DNA of 64,000 nt from Leuctra nigra (lineage: Eukaryota; Arthropoda; Insecta; Plecoptera; Leuctridae). The stretch is taken from contig OW203769.1 in the NCBI GenBank assembly GCA_934045905.1, positions 25,141,705-25,205,704 on the forward strand, written 5' to 3'. Every line of letters begins with the position of its first letter. Position 1 is the first letter of the stretch. The notes below the pieces were generated by a model. It saw only the letters and a list, made by a program, of their open reading frames with translations, was not told where the DNA came from and made no database searches. This document shows positions 46,161 through 57,695 of this stretch, in pieces. The translations under genes and the position numbers were made by a program.

Positions 46161-47738
46161 ACTTTAAGTTGATCGGTCATACGGTTCTAGTTTAAATTTC
46201 AAAAATCATATGAAAGATTTTTTAAAATTTTAACCAATGGGAGGATTTGGCTGAAACTTTGTATGATTGGGTACAATGTTGGTCGTAATGACTTGTCAAA
46301 ATTTCAAATTGCTCGGAACAACCAATCAAAAGATATTTTTTTTAAAATTTGAACCAATCACATGAGCCCGTTCAAAAACGATCCCATGGACCGCATAGAT
46401 TACGTTAGTATATGTGCAAAATTCTAGATCGATTGGTTGTGCCGTTTGACCTGGGCTGTGAACACAAAAAAACAAAAAAAAACAAAAAAAAACAAAAAAA
46501 AAAAACACACAGAGAAAGTGCCATAAGAGTACCGTGGTGACGCTCGCTACGCTCGCTCAATTAGGTATACGTCTTTGTGCACACATTTCGTGTATTTCCA
46601 ACATTGACACGTGTCGGTGCTCGCTCATCAACGCGTTACACAGAGCGTTTTCCTAGTATTACTCATTATGGTGCTCTCCAGCGGTCCTTTGTGTTTTCAA
46701 GAAAATAAGGAACACAACTGACCTCTGGTGGATTATTTGGTAGGTACTAAAATAATTATATTAAATTGCTTTAGTTGCAATTGTTGTGACTGAAAAAGTA
46801 AACTTGCAACTAAATTTAAATGCCAATTGTTTCTCCTTTTTCACTGATCTATGGAACGAACTTCAAAATAAAAAAGGGCATTTAAAAAGTTTCCTACCAG
46901 AAGTGGCTCCATCATATCGCTTATTTGTTCGAATACTTATTGATGCCATACACAATCCCTCGAAAAATAATACACTTATCGCGTGTCTGAGATAAATAGA
47001 GTTGTTTCCCCCATGTTATCTTATGGCGACAAGGTAAAATAAATGAAGAAACAATTTTTTGTACCTATCGTTAGATTTGAACAAAAAACTTATTTTCTGG
47101 TATTCATAAGTAATTTCCATTATCTATCTCCAAATTCCATCAAGTGAATATAGCAGAAACAAGTACTAGCCGACGAATTGTTGATGTTTTCTTGTGTATA
47201 CCCAAACCATTTTCATTAACAACCTAAAACTATACCTTTTATAACTAATGTCGTATAAGTAAATTAAATACAAACCACAATGGAATCGCAAATGATATTC
47301 TTGCTGATTTCCGATAAATAAATTGTGTTATTAAATCCATCACTCCGGGAATGCAATTCAACCCAATACAATACGGTAGTTATATACTAGAATTAACACG
47401 TCCGGTTCGATTACCTGCCATTATTATAACCAAAAAGAAGTATTAAATTTAAAAGCTGATGATAAGGAACCATAATACTTAAGAGTCAGGAACCTTACTC
47501 TATAGATCACCGCTATTGTTATTTATTATAGAGTTATTAAAATCAAAATTGTATTTTATTTGCTGGATGTAAAGATAGGGTGTATAATTGGTATTAAATC
47601 AATAATTTATCAGTTATTACGATTGCACTTGGTTTCTCAGAAGGTTAATGCCCATTAATTGTCAATTGATTTTTTGCTGATAACCGCAGATATAGAATAA
47701 GATGTTGATAAATACTAACTGCAAATAAAACAGATTTT

Positions 47739-47811
47739 CCTCCTTTGGGTCTCGAACCCAGAACCCCAGAACTGCCAGTCCAGTGCTCTACCAAGCAGAT
47801 TGCATTGAATT
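47739..47811 (-). repeat. tRNA-like relic
   Basis: The minus strand has an A box (TGCTTGGTAGAGCACTGG), a T arm (TGGG / TTCGAGA / CCCA) and an anticodon-like loop CTGGCAG. The 3' side of the anticodon stem is mispaired and no acceptor stem closes, so a functional tRNA is unlikely. Confidence 0.45.
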
Positions 47812-49528
47812 GCCATTATTAATTCTTATTGATGTAATGCAGTTTTGGAAGGTTACATGAAAACATTCAAACATGAAATCATCACGAAAGAACATTTTGT
47901 AAAAAAAAAATAACAAAGTTTGTATTTGTAATTAGTAATTACATATTACAAATTAGTTACAAATTCTAATTAGGACTCGCCAGTTGTTTAAGAAACCTTT
48001 CCTAAACACTCCATTCAGATTAAAACTTCCGGTTCAATATTCTCATCTCATATACATAATTATATCCTAATATATCACTAACCTTTCAGGACACTGGTAT
48101 TGAAATTTTTAATTTAAGAAGTCCAAATTGGGTTTAATTATTACGTGATCATGTTCCATTTTTGTACCTTGTACCTGTCACAATCCACTTAAAACGCGAT
48201 TTTTATTGACTTCAAAAATTCGCATTTAAATGCAAAGGTACATTAATTTTTAATTTTAATCAAGGAAAAAGTAATAAATATTAATTTGATGTACCGGTAT
48301 AATACGTTGATACAGCACTGGCATCACTTGGAGACTGATCTCAGGTGGAGGTAGGTCGTAAGTGCACTAACCCCACTGTGGCACAATAATAATTGCCGGG
48401 CACACATCCAAATTCTTACCATTGCATTGATGGTTTGCGCAAACATTGTAGCGTATCATTATCATTGGATATTTGACAACACTTTAATAGTGCATTTGAT
48501 ACTTGATTGACATGTTTGTCCCTATGATAAGTCGACACATGTTCATATAAGCTATAAGTAATTCGTGAAAATATATTTTATTTTCACAATTTTCATTAAA
48601 TGGATAATTAAACTGTACCTAAGTTTAATTTGTATTTATTTATGAATCACAAAAATGCATAATAAGAACAACTAAGTATATTATTTAATTTGGTTGAAAT
48701 TGATATATTGTATACATTGTCATTAATGGTACTTACGATTCATGAGGACCATTGATGACAAATTAATTAATTAATAATGATCCTTCTAAAAAAAAGTGAT
48801 TAATCTTTATCTTGTCCATGTCGATATAAGTAACTCCAAAATAAGTATTTGACGCGACCGTGTAAAAGGCGAATAGTAACTAAACGCGTCATAACGCGTC
48901 ATAACGCGTGCAAATCGCATTTCAAAATTTCAAAATCTAAAAATGTTCCTATGGGGCATTTCTGAGGGCTCCCATCACCCAGAGAGTAGCAGGAAGGGTT
49001 TTCATTTGGATTTTGTAGCTATAATCAATTTTCCATAAAAATGCCCTGGGGCCCTATTCTATAACTTTAAAATTCCGGATTCGGCCCGAATTCGATTCAC
49101 GACATTGCACCAAATTTGATTCGGTCTGAATCCTGATTATTTACAGTTAAAAAATAGCTGTTCAGGAGTATTAGGAAATACTGAAATTACTAACTTTAAT
49201 AATGGAACTTCTTTCAAACATAAATTACGCAATGAATATTATATTTATTAAATTTCGATACTTAAAATTTCTGTAAATATAAGCTATGCGTAAAAAATGA
49301 AGCTGAAAAGTATAATAATATAATTTATGCATACAAAATAATACAAATAGAAGAATGGTTCTTAATTTCAAATATAAATTATTAATGATGTATAAAAATT
49401 AATACCTACCTCTTAATTTTTATGCTACACTTATAATAGTTGCGATGCATTTCTGTCTATACTCTCGGTTGTTCCTATTTTAATTCTTTAGTTATGCATT
49501 TAATTTGTATTTCAAATATCTTACAAAT

Positions 49529-49627
49529 AGTAATACACAGGTGGTACTACTATGTTCAAATGTTGTACTTATGTAGGTATAAGTACTATACTTACTGTTA
49601 GTTCCTTATCGCACCTGTGTATTATTA
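49529..49627. repeat. 99-bp MITE-like palindrome
   Basis: AGTAATACACAGGTG (49529-49543) and CACCTGTGTATTATTA (49612-49627) form imperfect inverted ends around an AT-rich core. Confidence 0.5.
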
Positions 49628-49659
49628 CGACTAATAATAACAATACTACTATGAAAGTA

Positions 49660-49860
49660 AATAATTTTCTACAGTAAAGTATCTTCACATCCCCAAAAAT
49701 CCATTCTTAAATTTTCCTTCCCAAACTCATTCCAGTCCCGCATTGTTCTATTTATGTAAGAATATCTCCTAACAATCCTTCTTTGAATGAGAATGAAAGA
49801 TTCTCTTCTTGGTCCTGGTCCTGCCTCATGACAGTAGCTAAGCTTCAGCTTTTGGATAAA
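49660..49860 (-). repeat. 3' fragment of a non-LTR retrotransposon
   Basis: The minus strand reads F-I-L-I-Q-R-R-I-V-R-R-Y-S-Y-I-N-R-T-M-R-D-W-N-E-F, a LINE-like carboxyl end. It is homologous in inverted orientation to 3008-3150. It lies only about 75 bp downstream of the first transporter exon. Confidence 0.45.
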
Positions 49861-49934
49861 CTTCTTTCAACCCTGCTCACCTTGTATAGGTAATCGTATA
49901 AAATAGAGTAAAATACCGTTAACTTTAATCTCAC

Positions 49935-50006
49935 CTGCCTCTCTTGTACGACTTTTTCATCATCTGCATTTTCCAATTCAAAACCATTGTTATCCAATCC
50001 ATCCAT
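49935..50006 (-). CDS. SLC22-type transporter A, first coding exon
   Basis: ATG at 50006 opens 24 codons (M-D-G-L-D-N-N-G-F-E-L-E-N through E-R-Q), ending in phase 0 at donor GTGAGA. Joined to 43953 it gives E-R-Q-P-A-P-D-D-G-L, an acidic cytosolic N-terminus as in SLC22. TTTATTTGATACAG just upstream (about 50022-50035) looks like an acceptor, so a non-coding 5' exon farther upstream is likely. Summed over the nine placed exons the coding length is 1438 nt, less than the family's usual 1.6-1.7 kb because of the exon lost at the gap. Confidence 0.8.
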
Positions 50007-50374
50007 TATGTATAGGTATTTTAAGCTGTATCAAATAAAAGAACAAAATAAACACTATGTAATATGATGTCATAAACTAATCCAAAAGTCGAAATATGGT
50101 ATTAATTACTAAAATCACGATATCAAACCAAAGATGTTATATTAAGTGTTTTTTAACAGTTTACACTATTTTACACTAAAAAAAATTTGATGTACTTTCT
50201 TGTAATCGATATTGGCAATCAATGATGCCGCAAGATAATCAAGATCTTTCAAGTTGAAACGTCTGGCTTGAACTGTAAGATCATTTGATAAGATTACAAA
50301 ATGTTTCTATCTGTTGTAAATTAAGGTCGTAAAGCTTAACATTGGGCATTGAACTAAGAAGATTATGACTTAGA

Positions 50375-51424
50375 TTGCAATACACAGTTGGCTCAGTTTC
50401 CCAAGTCATCAACATCACAATATGTATATCAACAGCATTTTAATCATATGCGAACTTTTTATAAAGAATATGAACTAATTTTTACAGATGGATCGAAGAT
50501 GAATGATTCTGTTGGATGCGCATTTATTTTGGGCAAAACTGGCGTTTGTTTTAAACTTTCCTCGCTTGCGAGTGTGTTTACCGCCGAGCTTTACGCTATT
50601 CTTAAATCTCTAAATTTTATTGAAAGTGACGGTAGACAAAATTTTTTAGTTTGTTCAGATTCCCTTAGCTCGTTACAAGCCCTAAGAAGATTTTTCCCTG
50701 CTGATAACCTCACCCAACACATACAAGATATTCTTTTCAAACTTCATTCTAGAGGAACCGCGGTAACTTTTTGCTGGACGCCAGGACACTGTGGCATAGT
50801 CGGCAACGAGAGAGCAGATGAAGCTGCAAAGAATGCATCGAGTAAAAGATTCACGGACATAAATCAAATCACTACTTCAGACGCTAAAAACATGTTTAAA
50901 GAAAAACTAATGCAAAAATGGCAAACATCTTGGACACAAACAACAGACAATAAATTAAGAACAATTAAACCTACCATTCGGGTCTGGTCATCTTCTTCTC
51001 GCAGATCGCGCAGGGAAGAGGTTGTCATTGCCAGGCTACGAATTGGTCATAGTCGACTTACACACGGATTTTTGATGTGCCGTGAAAATCCACCTAGATG
51101 TGATGCATGTGATGCGCCATTGTCCATTCAGCATATATTATGCGAATGTGATAAATATAGTCAAAAGCGTAGGAGTCTGAATATGTCAGTGGATATCGAA
51201 GAGATTCTTGATGACAACTCCAATAACATCGATAAGGTAATCAGATTTCTAAAGGAAACTAATCTATATGACGAAATTTAGAAGAAAAAATTAAAATTAT
51301 GATATTAAAAGTTAACATGTAAAATATAAATTAAAATATTTGAATTTAAATTTTTGAAAAAATAAATTGAAAAAATGGCGCTAATAACCAAGTCGTTAAG
51401 CGCCAAAAAAAAAAAAAAAAAAAA
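50375..51424 (+). mobile_element. 5'-truncated LINE carrying an intact RNase H domain
   Basis: ATTATGACTTAGA at 50362-50374 and 51425-51437 bounds the insertion exactly. Frame 50388-51281 (297 codons, start arbitrary because of truncation) is an RNase H type I domain with a full catalytic set: Asp34 (F-T-D-G-S), Glu67 (T-A-E-L), Asp91 (C-S-D-S), Asp144 (E-R-A-D-E), plus His134 (T-P-G-H). A C-terminal Cys/His cluster follows (C-D-A-C, then H-I-L-C-E-C). Then come a 3' UTR, a stem GGCGCT/AGCGCC and a poly(A) run of about 21. RNase H placed after the RT is typical of I-group LINEs. The young copy sits about 370 bp upstream of the transporter start. Confidence 0.9.
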
Positions 51425-51524
51425 ATTATGACTTAGAACTAAGAATTATGACGTCGAGAAGTGATGTAATATAATTTCACAAAACACTAAAACTCACATT
51501 GATATACTGAAAATTCTATTTTAG

Positions 51525-51821
51525 GAAACCAATAAGTTTTTACTATCAGATGAATACTACAATTTTAACGCAGTGTTCAAATATCCATCCCATCAATTTG
51601 AACAAGATGACATATTAAAAGACTTTATGTTAGTCTGCGCTAATGGCTTTTGGCACATAGTGTATTTGTTGTTGGACCTTAGAAGAAATGTTGGGAATAC
51701 ATTAAAAGTTATGTATCGAAATCAATCATTAAATTTTAACGATGATTTATTATTGATTTATTTAATGCATTGGCGAACAAATTACCCTAGTGAACATTTT
51801 AGATTAGTTATATCAACTTGA
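51525..51821 (+). CDS. Unrecognised reading frame (possible terminal exon)
   Basis: After a possible acceptor (TTCTATTTTAG, ending 51524) a frame of 98 codons runs to a stop at 51821 (E-T-N-K-F-L-L-S-D-E-Y-Y-N-F, then W-H-I-V-Y-L-L-L-D-L-R-R-N-V). Its amino-acid mix looks protein-like. No family is recognised and no upstream exon was found. It may be related to the decayed frames at 52393-52870; function is unknown. Confidence 0.3.
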   Translation, partial: ETNKFLLSDEYYNFNAVFKYPSHQFEQDDILKDFMLVCANGFWHIVYLLLDLRRNVGNTLKVMYRNQSLNFNDDLLLIYLMHWRTNYPSEHFRLVIST

Positions 51822-52169
51822 CACGAAAGTGCAGTTGCACTTGAATGCGCCCACAGCAAGACTTCTGATCGACAAGTCGAAATTAAACAATAAATGCTAC
51901 TAGTTTTTAATTATCTTGGTACGTGATTTGACGTTTGCAGTAGTGGCGGCAATATATTTGAAGTTATACTTCATAGTATGATATAAATTTAATATGCAGT
52001 TCAGTGTTATAAACGATATTGATAACTGAGGAATGCTTTTCGTTAATAATTATAATGGTTACTTGTGCAATTGTGGGTTTTGGAAAGTCCTCAGTGAGGC
52101 ATAAAGGAAGTACATTTTCTGCTATACCCTGTATCATAAGTAGCCAATGCAAAAGAAAACTTTGGAATC

Positions 52170-52354
52170 GACAACATCATAAATTATCTAGTTAGCTCTG
52201 CTTTTCAAAAATTTTCATATGCAGTACCGTGATCCAAGTATCTATTATGGTTATGATCCATTGTTGAAAAACCATAATAGATACTTGGATCACGGTACTG
52301 CAAATGAAATTTTTTGATAAGCAGAGCTAACTTTAGATAATTTATGATGTTGTC
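52170..52354. repeat. 185-nt hairpin with about 84-bp arms
   Basis: The left arm 52170-52252 and right arm 52270-52354 are complementary almost throughout (for example TACCGTGATCCAAGTATCTA and its complement) with a 17-nt loop. It overlaps the tail of the unknown minus frames. It could be a MITE or a hairpin-RNA gene. Confidence 0.7.
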
Positions 52355-52392
52355 TATTGTCGACTTAAAGAAGAGCACGGTGGCTGACACAA

Positions 52393-52870
52393 TTATATAC
52401 AGTAAGAACAAACAAGATAAATAAAGTTAACTGTGTCTGTGTATTCAATTTTTGGCAACATTTTCTTCCTCAGCTGAAGGTCATTAAGTGACACTAAACT
52501 TAATTTCTGCAACTCATAGTACAGTTGTTCATAGGGATCAACATTTCCACACGCCCGAATCTTGTTTAAATACCATATTTTATCTTTACCACCATTGAGC
52601 ACTGACATGACATAAAACTTGCTTCGTAAATGCCGACATCGCGAAAGTTTATTATACAAAGATGGATGCCTATACAAACATCTTCTTCACTAAGATGTTA
52701 TTGTTATTGTCAACAAAACCAAATAAATTATTTGATACCAGAGATTGTACGCCTGTTAAGCTGTTGGTGATGAGAACCAAGTAGTTTACGATTTCCACGT
52801 GCTCGATTTTGGGGCAAAGCTTACTATCTATAACTAAATCTGTATATAATAGCTCATATGGGTCCACTCC
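52393..52870 (-). pseudogene. Unrecognised protein with a duplicated domain, frameshifted
   Basis: Two minus frames carry the same motif. The first (about 52868-52680) has N-K-I-C-G-V-D-P-Y-E-L-L-Y, then K-L-C-P-K-I-E-H-V-E-I-V-N-Y. The second (52677-52396) has N-K-I-R-A-C-G-N-V-D-P-Y-E-Q-L-Y-Y, then M-L-P-K-I-E-Y-T-D-T-V-N-F. A one-base shift at I-L-V-K-K / R-R-C-L-Y-R-H-P links them, so this was one protein with tandem homologous units. I do not recognise the family. The hairpin at 52170-52354 begins just beyond. Confidence 0.45.
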
Positions 52871-55274
52871 ACATATTTTATTTTATTTATATATATATCT
52901 TTTCTTATCGTTTCAACCAATTTATCCTGTTTACAAATGAATTTCCCGCCGTGGACGTGCTAATAACATGGCGCACCTCAACCGGAAGTTAGTGTCATGT
53001 ACCTAACCTATGAATTGAATTCTAAAACCAATAAACTAAACTGAATTTTTGAAAAGGATTGTGTTGACTCCAGCTGATGTTGTGGCTATGTTTGAAGTAC
53101 TTACTACATCCTTATCCTGTACAAGTGCTTATGATTATACTGTGTATGTACTTCTTATATATATTAGATAAGAAATAAAATGAAATACAAAATACATTAA
53201 ATTAAAATAAAGAGATTATAAAAATTAAAAAAAAATGTTGAATGTAACCAATCTTGACTCATGTTGACAAAGTACCATTATAATTGTAATTAAATATTAA
53301 TTAAATTAATATTAGAACACACGAGAACACATTTAACAGTTCTCTCTCGCGTGGTAAAAATGGTGTATTTGTAGTCGGCCTTTTAGCCAACGTTGCTTTT
53401 TTTGAAGAAAAAAATATGTCTCAGAAATATACTAACTCCGGTGAACTATGTTGTCCATGGATTAAAACTTACGGTGCGTGTTTATTTCAAACATTTTCAT
53501 TTGGGCGAGGGGAGACAAACCAAATTATAGGGTAAGTGAGATGAACAATTATACAAAACAGACTCAGAATCTGAAATAAAAAGAGACAAACATGCACAAA
53601 AGCAATGGGAAATATTAGGAGACAGGAGCCCAGGAGCCTGTCCTGGGCGCTTAGACATGGCAAAATTTTGAATATTTGAAATGTATTTTAAAGGTTTTTG
53701 AAGAATTTTCGTCTTAAAATTAAATCCGTAATATTTTCTCAGATGACCGCTTTAATTTTTTTTCAAAAATTCTTCGTTAATATTGCAAAATAATATACTA
53801 TAGGTTTGCAATTTTCCTAAAATTTCGAATACATTTATTCAATCAAATATCTTGAATGAAATGTCAGAATTTTAATATTTGAATTTTATAGCCGGGGGGT
53901 CAGGAGCCAGACAGTTGAGGCAATCCCCCCCCCCCCCCCACCCTATTTTTACGCGCCAGATGACATTTAACATTACGCAGCCTCAGAATGCTATGGTTGT
54001 AACTCAAAAAATAGGATTTTTGAGTTAGATACGTCAAAAAATTCGTAATTTTTTGCTCTATTTTTATTAGTAGAATAAAGTTGTAACTCTAGTTCAATCT
54101 AGACCGCTAGAGTGCGGCAAGTTCCCTTTTCATTTTGAAGAACATGCTGTTATTGTTCAGGAGAGTATGGTTGTAACTCAGAAAAAAGACTGAGTTATTT
54201 CCCCCTTGCACTGAATATAGCTTGCAAAGTGAGATTTTCTTCAGTGTAAAACGGTCGTAACTCCTAGCTAATGTGAAAACACGCTGAAATGCTGTAATGT
54301 TCTTACGTCTTCTAAAGGACAAAGTATGTATTATGTATTATTGTATTGTATGTATTATGTACTAATTTGATATTAGTATCAAGAAGAGGTAACTAATCGT
54401 GTACATAATCCAAATAATCAAAATCAGGTAACCAAAATAGTGCTTTTTATCGTATGCATAATGGCTGAAGTATGAAGTAGGGTTAGAGGAAAGAAAATTC
54501 TATAAAATCCACGTATATAAATGAAAGTAATCATATAAAATAAAATAAAATGTAATTATATTTATAACCTATCAAATTTATAAAATAAAATCACATATTA
54601 AGTTTGCAATCTACAAGAAACTATGAAAGTTATTCATTAACTTATAAGAAATCATGGGTTCCAAGTCCAATACAATATAATGCATTCTGCATTTGTGTTG
54701 GAATAGTAGGGTCGTAAGTCATAAAATAGCTATTATCTAAATTCCCAAAGTGAAATATGCTATAGTAAATACTTTTCTTTATAGCCTACAACCATTTATA
54801 TTTTATAATAATATTTGCTGTTCTATTTTTCTTTCATTGATTTTTTTAAAGAAGGTCCAACATTGAAACAGCTCTAGCTGAAAATTGCGATTTTTGAGTT
54901 ACAACCATATCATTATGAGGGTGCGATTTCTTCGAGATGCGTACATGTCATACATTTTAGAAACACAGGATCTTGGGCACTCCTTGAAATGTATAATGAC
55001 AGAGAAAGCAGCGTCTTGGTTTTGTTTTAACACAGTGCCGGGTTAACCCACATTCAACTGGAATCTTTGTTTTTGTTTCAGGATAGCCTACATTCTACTA
55101 ACACTGATATGGAGCGCTGTTTCGAATTGGAAGATATTCTTTTAAAGTAAAAGTGTGATGCGATTATAAACCCAACTTCGACAAAATTAAGTACTCTGTT
55201 TTTGCTGTTTTTTTATAGGAAAAGGTTTTTCCAACTGGAAACATTCAAGAAAGATCTTGAAATAAATACGAAAT
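52871..55274. other. Unassigned stretch
   Basis: AT-rich DNA without a supportable gene. Around 53990-54210 there are repeated (A/G)TGGTTGTAACTCA words, partly palindromic; near 53920-53940 there is a long C-run. I cannot assign either to a known class. Confidence 0.4.
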
Positions 55275-55535
55275 TCAACGTTTCTGCGGTCCTCGCTCTC
55301 GCACAATTCTGTAGGCCTCCAATTCTCTCAAAATGATTATTACATTGCCTTCCTTTGTCTCTTCTTCGCCCACTCGCTTAATTACATCCTTCAATATGAC
55401 AGGTATATCTTCCTCAACTTCACTTCTTACTTTATCAAGCCTACAATCCTCCTCCGAGTTCTCGCTAAACCTTTCAATCTGCAGTTCTGCTCTTGCTTGC
55501 TTGTAATTAGTGCAAGAGGGCGCTTGCCTTCCCCT
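55275..55535 (-). CDS. Unrecognised possible terminal exon
   Basis: After an acceptor-like CCTGATATCCAG (ending 55536) a phase-0 frame of 86 codons runs to TGA: C-T-N-Y-K-Q-A-R-A-E-L-Q, then V-E-E-D-I-P-V-I-L-K-D-V-I-K-R-V-G and a basic end. Charged and helical, it looks like real coding sequence. It could be spliced to 56384-56725, where I-K precedes a weak donor GTGTAA and the phase is also 0, but this is speculative. No family is recognised. Confidence 0.4.
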   Translation of the reverse strand, partial: RGRQAPSCTNYKQARAELQIERFSENSEEDCRLDKVRSEVEEDIPVILKDVIKRVGEEETKEGNVIIILRELEAYRIVRERGPQKR

Positions 55536-55947
55536 CTGGATATCAGGGAAAAAATAACAGTTTTGTGGGGTTTTACCTTTAAACACGTAAAACGTTACGT
55601 TACGTTCGTTTTACGTTTTTAGTAAACGAAATACGAAAAAAAAATTCAGAGGGTCCAAAAATTTAATTGAATGCCCTGCGGGGCAAGAAACTCAACACCC
55701 CAAGTGCCAATTTGTATGGACTAAGGAAAGGGTACAGACTATAGATATTACCACAGATAATTAATTTTGAAAGTGGAAAAGTGTTTGCTTCCATTCGATA
55801 TTTAATACCAAAAATAAAGTAATATAAATAATAACATAAAACGCCAAGTACCTAAAATAACTAAAATCTTTACAAAAATATAGGAGAGTATTAAAAAAAG
55901 TTGGACACTTCAAATTCAATTATCTCATTGTTACATCATTCTACAGA

Positions 55948-56186
55948 GTGTAATGCCACTTCGGCATGCGAATCAACTGTACCAGCAGGAATACACTGTC
56001 ATTGACAGCGTGTTGGAGAAGACCCGAACACCTCGCTTCTTTACCATGAACTCAGATAAAGAAGGTCGGAAACTACTCGGCAGCTGTGCAGTTGTCAGTT
56101 GCCGAATACTTGCCATGTTCATCTTCTCAGAGGACGACTTTGGAACATTTCTATATAGTAATATTTATGTCGCCTTCTCGGACTAA
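55948..56186 (+). CDS. Unrecognised open frame, coding status uncertain
   Basis: A plus frame after ATTCTACAG reads M-P-L-R-H-A-N-Q-L-Y-Q-Q-E-Y through G-R-K-L-L-G-S-C-A-V-V-S-C-R-I-L and stops at 56186. Codon content is higher in GC than the surroundings. One minus frame is also open over most of it, so the strand cannot be chosen safely. No domain is recognised. Confidence 0.25.
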
Positions 56187-56383
56187 ACTATAGCCTAATA
56201 CTACCAATCAATATGGATTATTTTCACAAGTGGCTTATCTTAAATATATATTTATTTAATTTTAATATATTTTTAACACAAAGTTATTACAAATAATTTC
56301 AACTCAATAAAGGATTAATAAGACTGCCTATACAAATTAAAAATTGTGAATTTGTTTTTTTCTATTAAAAAATAACACCTAAG

Positions 56384-56725
56384 TTACACTTTGATAACAT
56401 TCAAAACTTGCCTTATCCAAAATACTTTTAGCCCAAAAGTATTACGCATTGCTTCTCTCTCCAGTATTGGTTTCAAAATTATCTCTGAATGATTAGAAGT
56501 TAAGTTCGAGCAGCGTTCAAGAGAAACAATCACTACTTCACAAACGTTTGTGATTATTACTTGAAATTCTTCCCCCAAATGCTGCCGCAAAGCAAATGAG
56601 AAAATATAAAAATAATTGCCAAACGAAGAATATGTTCTGAAGATATGTTTGAGAGTCTTGAGACAAACGTATTGACCCATGTATGAGAAATAATTAGTCA
56701 CTATTATTGACCGTAATAAGATCAT
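56384..56725 (-). CDS. Unrecognised helical frame beside a LINE insertion
   Basis: 113 codons on the minus strand (G-Q-Y-V-C-L-K-T-L-K-H-I-F, N-Y-F-Y-I-F-S-F-A-L-R-Q-H-L-G-E-E-F, then S-N-H-S-E-I-I-L-K-P-I-L-E-R-E). It is rich in amphipathic helix, HEAT-like in flavour, but not a match I can name. Its first ATG lies inside the target site of the LINE at 56730-57695. Removing the insert would extend the frame upstream by 13 codons to a stop. It may be an exon of a host gene or an older element. Confidence 0.35.
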   Translation of the reverse strand: MILLRSIIVTNYFSYMGQYVCLKTLKHIFRTYSSFGNYFYIFSFALRQHLGEEFQVIITNVCEVVIVSLERCSNLTSNHSEIILKPILEREAMRNTFGLKVFWIRQVLNVIKV

Positions 56726-56729
56726 GCTG

Positions 56730-57695
56730 AGTTATACAAGATATCTACAGCAATAGTAAAATTAAGGTCAAATGTAACGGACAGTTCTCTGAACCAATTG
56801 ATATGAACAAGGGTGTAAGGCAAGGAGATCTTCTTTAAGCCCGCTTCTTTTTAACTTGATTATGGATGAAATTATAAAGTCTGTTCGAGGAATGAAAGGA
56901 TACAGTTTGGGTAGAAGTACGATAAATATTATTTGTTATGCAGACGACGCTATATTAATAGCTGATAACGAGGACGACTTACAGAGATTGGTTTTTAGAT
57001 TTAATAATGCTTGTAGTTTGTATAATATGGAGATTTCTACAAATAAAACGCAGACAATGACGATTGCTAAAGAGCCCATTCGATGCAAAATAGTGGTTAA
57101 TGGGGACATTATTGAGCAAGTTTTAGAATACAAGTACTTGGGAACGACTGTCACCAGTTATGGACACATAGAGAAGGAGGTGAATGGACAAATCATGAAG
57201 GCCAACAGAGTAGCGGAATGTTTGGGAGATGTTATATGGAGGAACAAGTTCTTGCGGCAGGATGCGAAGTCGCAGATATATAAGAGCGTAATAAGACCCA
57301 TTATATCCTATGCTTCTGAAACAAGACCCGACACATCTAAGACAAGACATCAGTCGCAGGTAACCGAAATGAAAGTCTTAAGAAGAATATTAGGTAAAAC
57401 GAGACTTGATCGGATACGGAATGAAAGTATAAGGGACACCTGCAGAGTTACAGATGTGTCTGATTGGATTAAGGAAAGAAGACTTCTTTGGGATGAACAC
57501 ATTTCAAGGATGGATCAAGGGCGATTAGTTAGGGTTGCACGGGACAATCGGCCCAGAGGAAAGAGAAGAATAAGACGTCCAAACAAGAGATGGAAGGACT
57601 CATTAGAATGAAGAGCTTAGTACAAAACGTTTTAAATTGGTTTTGAACAGGATTGTATCCTAGTATATAAGTTAAAGAAGAAGAAGAAGAAGAAG
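56730..57695 (+). mobile_element. 5'-truncated LINE (RT fragment) with (AAG)n tail
   Basis: AAGATCATGCTG at 56718-56729 and 57696-57707 is a perfect 12-bp target duplication. The insert encodes the last part of a reverse transcriptase: G-V-R-Q-G-D, a frameshift, then S-L-S-P-L-L-F-N-L, followed in frame 56856-57611 by C-Y-A-D-D-A-I-L-I-A (catalytic Asp pair at 30-31) and the C-terminal region with R-P-N-K-R-W-K-D-S-L-E. The 3' end is an (AAG)n microsatellite rather than poly(A). Confidence 0.87.

Larger units (their letters stand above)
44034..46560. mobile_element. 2.5-kb composite element with TTGAGCGAGCGAAGC ends
   Basis: The left end TTGAGCGAGCGAAGCAAGCG and right end CGCTCGCTACGCTCGCTCAA are imperfect 20-bp inverted repeats. 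The right subterminal has an A-rich AAAAACAAAAA tract, and the left a T/G-rich one in the corresponding place. No transposase was found. It contains the dispersed repeat 45632-46160. Confidence 0.55.
43954..49934 (-). other. First coding intron of transporter A (about 6 kb)
   Basis: Holds a 2.5-kb composite element with GCGAGCG ends (44034-46560), a 49-bp inverted pair (45083/46610), a tRNA-like relic (47739-47811), a fragment of the CCTATTCTA family near 49050, a small MITE (49529-49627) and a LINE 3' fragment (49660-49860). The stretch 46660-47700 holds nothing recognised. Confidence 0.6.
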
